A stretch of 46,372 nt of DNA, taken from NCBI RefSeq assembly GCF_000427295.1, contig NZ_ATNM01000153.1, positions 1 through 46,372 of the forward strand. Reading direction: 5' to 3'. Made by a program: the position numbers and the translations under genes. This document shows, piece by piece, positions 42,321-46,372 of the stretch (its first letter is position 1; each line of letters starts with the position of its first letter). The notes under the pieces were generated by a model that had not been told where the DNA came from, ran no database searches, and was given only the letters and a program-made list of their open reading frames with translations. This DNA is from Cyclobacterium qasimii M12-11B. Its GTDB lineage: Bacteria; Bacteroidota; Bacteroidia; Cytophagales; Cyclobacteriaceae.

Positions 42321-44198
42321 CTACCTATTGTATATATAGGTATTAATGTCCTGCATTTCCTTTTGATCTTTACCAATTAATAAGTTCAGGGTTTCCCTTC
42401 GTTCGTAGTCGAAATACTGAACTTCAATGTTGTGAAATCCTTTCTCCAAAGCCACGTAACCTTCTTTGAAAATCTCGTAGTGTACACCATCATTATCAAT
42501 GATTTCTTCTCCGTCTATAAGAAGCCTGCTTCCATCAAAAGACTCTAAGAAAAAACGATAAACACTTGTTTCGGGGATCAATACGGTACCTTTAAACCTC
42601 ACTGCAAAGTGGTCTTCGACACGGGGTTGTATTTTGGAAATGGATAATGAATCCACTGTAAATGTTTGCGTGGGTTTCAATTTTTCGAAATCCGGTAATA
42701 CCGTAAAGTCCCCCTCATAATAATCTGCCACTACTTTTTTATCTGCTGTCTTTTGTTTTGGCTTTATGGGTAGTTTAATAAAGGTTTTAACCAGTTCCTT
42801 ACTTTCACTGTTTACAGCACTTACCATCGCTGAAATAGTTGTAGTATTCTTTAAGACAATTGCTTTTTCTTTTAACTGTGCGGTTTTATACAACGCATCG
42901 TTTAGTCGATAATTAATACTTCCTTTGGTATTCAAATTTCTAATTAGAATTGCTGTTGAGTCGATAAAATATTGCTTTTGAGCACTAATAAAAGGGGCAC
43001 TTAACCTTTGTCCATGATCCTTTTTCTCTTTCTCCCATGTATCAAATAGTACTCCGGTCGTGTCTATTGCATCAATACGAAGCTTATCCCCGTATAGCTG
43101 AATATTTAAAAAGTGATGTACGTTTCTTGATTTTGCCGAAAACCAATTGTCATCGTTTGGCACTTTTTTAAAATTGCCGCCACCTCCACCAGTCACAATA
43201 TGAACTACGCCTTTTTCTTCGTTGATATGGTTTTTCCAAATCGGCCAACTCCGCTCGTAATCATGCACATGGCCGGAAAGGGTCAGGTCAACATCATAGG
43301 TTTCATAAAGATTTTTTAAGTGCAGAATATTGGGATCACCTTTTGTTGCAGTAGCCAGTAATGAACTTCTATAGGAAAACTTATCGGAAGTAAGTAATGG
43401 ATGGTGATGGGCAACTATTTTCCAGCGTTCCTGAGAGGAAGCCAATAGTTCTTCCAATTTTCTGTATTGTTCGGACCCTGGAAGAACATCTTTATTTGTA
43501 TCCACAAAAATCAGAATTAAATCGTCTTTTTTGATCGAATAGAATGCATTGTCATACGGAAGATTAAAATAATTGTAGAATTTTTCATCATTCATTTCAT
43601 GGTTTCCGCTTGCTGGGTACAAGGGGGTATTGCTTAGTAAGTCTTTTGCCGGATAAAAAAACTCATCGGTCCAGTCATCTTTATTGGGGCCATACTGAAC
43701 AAGATCACCCACATGGACAATAAATTGAGGAGCCTCTTCTGACATCAGTTCAACTATGCGTTTCCAAACTACTGGATTACCTTGTGTATCCCCAACCACT
43801 GAAAAGGAAATAGAGGATTGATCATAATTTGGGAGGCTTATAGGAGTAATAGGTCCCCTAAGTGTATCTCCCTTCAGCCCAATATTTAGTACCTGATAAT
43901 AATAAAGCTCACTTTTGTTCAAGCCATTTACACTCAATTTGTGAAAAAATAAAGGGTTGCTTTCGGCTGCAACAACAGTCAATTCCGGTTTCAAAATATC
44001 AGCTTTACTCTTAGCTAGATGCAATTGCCCTTTTGCTTCCGATGATGTTTCCCAAATGACCTGAAATGAACTATCTGTGATTTCCTGAACATAAGGACTT
44101 ACTACAAACTCAAATGATGCCGTTTGCTGTGCAAATACTTGATTGTTTAAAGAAAAGAGAATTGCAATTAAGTGAACCGTATATTTGAATATTTTCAT
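42321..44198 (-). CDS. Secreted metallophosphoesterase with Fn3-like and PA14-like domains
   Basis: A 625-residue secreted protein (signal peptide about 1-24). Residues 28-125 form an Fn3-like purple-acid-phosphatase N-domain (VSPYVQEITDSSFQVIWET). The metallophosphoesterase core (about 130-320) has all five motifs: GDTQG (136), HVGDL (164), GNHEM (198-200), AHHHPLL (264-266) and SGHVHDYERSW (309-312). After a linker, about 490-610 resembles a PA14-type domain (FRFFLESFDGSRLLIDGEEIIDNDGVHYE; GFHNIEVQYFDYERRETLNLLI), often carbohydrate-binding. It would hydrolyse phosphate esters outside the cytoplasm. It follows SusD but is separated by a strong terminator, so it needs its own promoter. Confidence 0.9.
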   Translation of the reverse strand: MKIFKYTVHLIAILFSLNNQVFAQQTASFEFVVSPYVQEITDSSFQVIWETSSEAKGQLHLAKSKADILKPELTVVAAESNPLFFHKLSVNGLNKSELYYYQVLNIGLKGDTLRGPITPISLPNYDQSSISFSVVGDTQGNPVVWKRIVELMSEEAPQFIVHVGDLVQYGPNKDDWTDEFFYPAKDLLSNTPLYPASGNHEMNDEKFYNYFNLPYDNAFYSIKKDDLILIFVDTNKDVLPGSEQYRKLEELLASSQERWKIVAHHHPLLTSDKFSYRSSLLATATKGDPNILHLKNLYETYDVDLTLSGHVHDYERSWPIWKNHINEEKGVVHIVTGGGGGNFKKVPNDDNWFSAKSRNVHHFLNIQLYGDKLRIDAIDTTGVLFDTWEKEKKDHGQRLSAPFISAQKQYFIDSTAILIRNLNTKGSINYRLNDALYKTAQLKEKAIVLKNTTTISAMVSAVNSESKELVKTFIKLPIKPKQKTADKKVVADYYEGDFTVLPDFEKLKPTQTFTVDSLSISKIQPRVEDHFAVRFKGTVLIPETSVYRFFLESFDGSRLLIDGEEIIDNDGVHYEIFKEGYVALEKGFHNIEVQYFDYERRETLNLLIGKDQKEMQDINTYIYNR

Positions 44199-44214
44199 TT
44201 GCCTATTTGGTGAT

Positions 44215-44262
44215 TTTATAAAAAAATACTGAGCTGCAATTCAAAAAATTCCAGCTCAGTAT
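44215..44262 (-). terminator. Intrinsic terminator after susD
   Basis: On the minus strand ATACTGAGCTG pairs with CAGCTCAGTAT (11 bp, extendable inside past one mismatch) and is followed by seven T. It should end or attenuate the susC-susD transcript before the metallophosphoesterase gene. Confidence 0.88.
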
Positions 44263-44282
44263 CTGTTTATGAAACCTATTAT

Positions 44283-45755
44283 TTAGTTACTTAAATTAGG
44301 GTTCATCCTTTCAGTAACAGGATAAGGTGCGAAGTAACGTGCCTTAGAAGGTTGGTTTACCAATGGATTTTCGTCAGGATGACGTTCTAGTACGGATGCT
44401 TCAACTCTTTCAAGCCTTACAAGGTCATACCAAGGGGCCGTTGTGAAATACCCTCCAGCAAATTCCCATTCTCGTTCCTGAACTACAGCATCACGGAATT
44501 CTTCTGTCGAAAGCCCCTCAGGGAGGTCTTCCAACCCGGCTCTATTCCTTACTTTGTTTACTGCCTCATAAGCAGATGCATCTGGCGAAGAAGACATCGC
44601 TTGCGCTTCTGCATAAACCAAAAGATTGTTGGCATGAGTTAAAGACACTTGTGGCCTGGAGTTTTTCCAATTCATTCCATCCCAAGGCTTATCCCAATCA
44701 ATTTTTCCATCCCAATATTGTTTGTACCAAGGATGCTTGGAACTAAGCTCAGAATAGTGTTTTACAGATCCATCAGCCATTGGGAATTCCCACATGAAAA
44801 TGGCATCTTTTCTAGGCCCATCAGGATAAGTTTCAAAAAAATTGATGTCTGCCATATAAACTTCCCAGCCACCATATTCACCTGGAACGCCACAAAGAGG
44901 ACAACCCCACTCATTATCATTGTAGAAAGCTAAAACTACTTCATCACTTGATCTATTCTCATAGTTGAATTCTTTTGAATAAAGCTCTGCAATATCATCT
45001 ACCAATCGATAGCCCCACCTGTCTGCATTGTCAATAACTTCTTTTGCTTTTTCTGCAGCAAGAGCATATTTTGATTGATCATTAAGCGGATAACCTGTCA
45101 TTGATAAATATACATATGACAAAAGAGATTTTGCTGCACCATTTGTCCAGGCGACACCCTCTCTCCTTGCATCACCCGACCAATTATCAGGAAGAAACTC
45201 TTCCGCTATTTTTAAATCTTCAATCACTAAAGAATATATATCGGCAGGTCCTGTTAATTCTATCTCTGGAGAAAGCTCAGATTGCGAGTACCATACTGGA
45301 ACTTCATTATACATACGAACTAAATGAAAAAAGGCATATCCCCTGATAAAATGTGCTTGTCCTGCTGCTAGTTCCTTTTGCTCTTGTGTAGCATCAGCAT
45401 CTTGATAGTTCTCAATGATCATATTGGCTGCATTGATAACCTCATAGGATTTAGCCCAATAATTTAGCATTTCTCCATTGTCTGACTCCGTATCAAATAT
45501 GTCAACTTCCACAAAATTTACGAAGGTAGATGTCTTGTCTCGTCCTGCCGCAGTATATGACAAGCTATACCCATAAAATTGGAGCTTGTTCATAATTTGG
45601 TAGATTCCTGTTACGGCCATTTCCAACTCATCGTTGGTAGAGTAAAATGTTTCAGGAAAGAGTTGCCCTTTTGGGTCAATATTTAGAAAATCTTCAGTAC
45701 AAGACTGAAACAATGTAATTGATATTAATAGTATATATATCTTTTTCATCTTCAA
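44283..45755 (-). CDS. SusD/RagB-family glycan-binding lipoprotein
   Basis: A 490-residue outer-membrane lipoprotein, the lid of the SusC transporter. The signal peptide ends in LFQSC and is followed by TEDFLNIDPKGQLFPETFY, the usual SusD start. TPR-like helices include GIYQIMNKLQFYGY, EQKELAAGQAHFIRGYAFFHLVRMYNEVPVW (a SusD hallmark) and AKSLLSYVYLSMTGYP. The C-terminal VNKVRNRAGLEDLP, FRDAVVQEREWEFAGG and WYDLVRL are typical RagB/SusD ends. It starts 14 bases after the SusC stop, forming the paired import complex. The glycan bound cannot be read from sequence. Confidence 0.97.
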   Translation of the reverse strand: MKMKKIYILLISITLFQSCTEDFLNIDPKGQLFPETFYSTNDELEMAVTGIYQIMNKLQFYGYSLSYTAAGRDKTSTFVNFVEVDIFDTESDNGEMLNYWAKSYEVINAANMIIENYQDADATQEQKELAAGQAHFIRGYAFFHLVRMYNEVPVWYSQSELSPEIELTGPADIYSLVIEDLKIAEEFLPDNWSGDARREGVAWTNGAAKSLLSYVYLSMTGYPLNDQSKYALAAEKAKEVIDNADRWGYRLVDDIAELYSKEFNYENRSSDEVVLAFYNDNEWGCPLCGVPGEYGGWEVYMADINFFETYPDGPRKDAIFMWEFPMADGSVKHYSELSSKHPWYKQYWDGKIDWDKPWDGMNWKNSRPQVSLTHANNLLVYAEAQAMSSSPDASAYEAVNKVRNRAGLEDLPEGLSTEEFRDAVVQEREWEFAGGYFTTAPWYDLVRLERVEASVLERHPDENPLVNQPSKARYFAPYPVTERMNPNLSN

Positions 45756-45769
45756 ATAATTTAACTGAA

Positions 45770-46372
45770 TTAAAATTCTAGAGATACTCCCAATGTTACA
45801 GTTGATGGTATAGGTTGGGTACCCATATCTAATCCTCCCCAGGTATCCTCATTACCGGAAGCTGAAACTTCAGGATCGAAACCTTTATATTTGGTGAAAG
45901 TCAACAAATCCTCACCAGTAAGAGAGACAGCAAGATTTCCAATTTTCAGATAGTCCTTAGGTATATTATAAGTAAACCCGATGTATCTCAATCTTACCCA
46001 ACTAGCATCCTCTATCCATCTTGTTGAATTCAGTCGCTTGTTATTATTTAAACTATGTATATTAGGCCATTCCGAGTCTGGATTCTCTGGTGTCCAATAG
46101 TCAGTTGCCGGATCTTTTAAGGTAATTGATCGAGCGTCACTATGAATAGAGGCAGCAGTAGCCCGTGTAATATTGAAAACATCCTGCCCGTGCATTCCCT
46201 GGAATAACACAGAAAGTTCAAAATTCCTATAGGCAAACAAACTGTTAAATCCCCAGGTGAACTTAGGGTTGGAGTCACCTATAGCTTGTCCATCATCCTC
46301 AAGGTTAATTACTCCGTCATTGTTTACATCTTCGTATTTATAATCCCCGGGGCTTTCACCGTATCTAGCAGC
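45770..46372 (-). CDS. SusC/RagA-family TonB-dependent transporter, C-terminal part
   Basis: The last 200 residues of an outer-membrane TonB-dependent glycan importer. The frame is open to the window edge. Visible hallmarks are VNNDGVINLEDDGQAIGDSNPKFTWGFNS (calcium-loop-like EDxNxDGxI motif then the GxxxP strand), FELSVLFQGMHGQDVFN, ARSITLKDPATDYWTPENPDSEWP and WIEDASWVRLRYIGFTYNIP. It ends LGVSLEF, the beta-barrel terminal strand with a final Phe. It pairs with the adjacent SusD. The N-terminal plug and any regulator or sigma/anti-sigma partner lie outside the window. Confidence 0.96.
   Translation of the reverse strand, partial: AARYGESPGDYKYEDVNNDGVINLEDDGQAIGDSNPKFTWGFNSLFAYRNFELSVLFQGMHGQDVFNITRATAASIHSDARSITLKDPATDYWTPENPDSEWPNIHSLNNNKRLNSTRWIEDASWVRLRYIGFTYNIPKDYLKIGNLAVSLTGEDLLTFTKYKGFDPEVSASGNEDTWGGLDMGTQPIPSTVTLGVSLEF

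Noticed and set aside
29594-46372. Defence, phage or CRISPR system in the minus-strand block
   Set aside because: No nuclease, methylase, integrase, structural phage gene or spaced repeats; all recognisable genes are envelope or glycan related.

Overview
The window reads as a chromosome segment of a Bacteroidota bacterium, most likely a Cytophagales / Cyclobacteriaceae-type marine or soil heterotroph. The support is a SusC/SusD pair with surface glycan-degrading lipoproteins, the 'putative porin' barrel family, LytTR regulation, menaquinone genes, an AT-rich composition, and several sites matching the Bacteroidota -7 promoter element TAnnTTTG in place of sigma70 -10 boxes. The genus cannot be fixed from sequence reading alone.

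Layout. 1-861 (-): start of a large secreted protein built from repeated modules. 1446-2246 (+): orphan LytTR response regulator. 2347-7042 (-): FtsX/MacB-type permease, frameshifted GMC oxidoreductase and secreted sulfatase. 7251-10872 (-): lpxK, a 'putative porin' and miaE, divergent from 10917-12791 (+): Nif3-like protein and a coiled-coil zinc-ribbon protein. 12889-13918: small secreted protein and histidine phosphatase, converging and overlapping. 13972-17296 (+): menaquinone operon (hotdog thioesterase, isochorismate synthase, menD). 17491-20018 (+): myo-inositol oxygenase and a sodium/solute symporter. 20132-20713 (-): small lipoprotein. 21676-27598 (+): RND efflux operon (adaptor, pump, outer-membrane factor). 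27913-29396 (+): Qnr-like pentapeptide protein and a frameshifted TVP38/VTT membrane protein. 29594-46372 (-): a 17-kb block, all on one strand, with a polysaccharide-utilization locus (PUL) flavour: SusC (partial), SusD, metallophosphoesterase-PA14, a frameshifted beta-helix (GH28-like) protein, DUF4091/GH123-like protein, pectate lyase, secreted MBL-fold hydrolase, YhhN lysoplasmalogenase, BNR/sialidase-like protein, second GH28-like protein and an amidohydrolase.

How the genes work together. The PUL block pairs an outer-membrane glycan importer with a pectate lyase and two beta-helix polygalacturonase-like proteins, so a uronic-acid-rich (pectin-like) glycan is the simplest guess. The sialidase-like, GH123-like and phosphoesterase members suggest a more decorated substrate. 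The MIOX-symporter pair would make D-glucuronate from myo-inositol, feeding the same uronate catabolism. These metabolic links are inference.

Most notable signals: (i) three genes (GMC oxidoreductase, TVP38 protein, beta-helix protein) are each broken by the apparent loss of one base in a short A/T homopolymer, with perfect continuation in the next frame; (ii) an amidohydrolase lacking the usual late active-site Asp; (iii) an RND pump with Asn at the second proton-relay Asp position; (iv) perfect intercistronic hairpins inside the RND and MIOX operons; (v) a DUF4091 protein with a sandwich domain apparently inserted into its barrel; (vi) face-to-face promoter elements in the 44-bp lpxK/nif3 gap. 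I see no rRNA, tRNA, CRISPR array, intact insertion sequence or phage genes.
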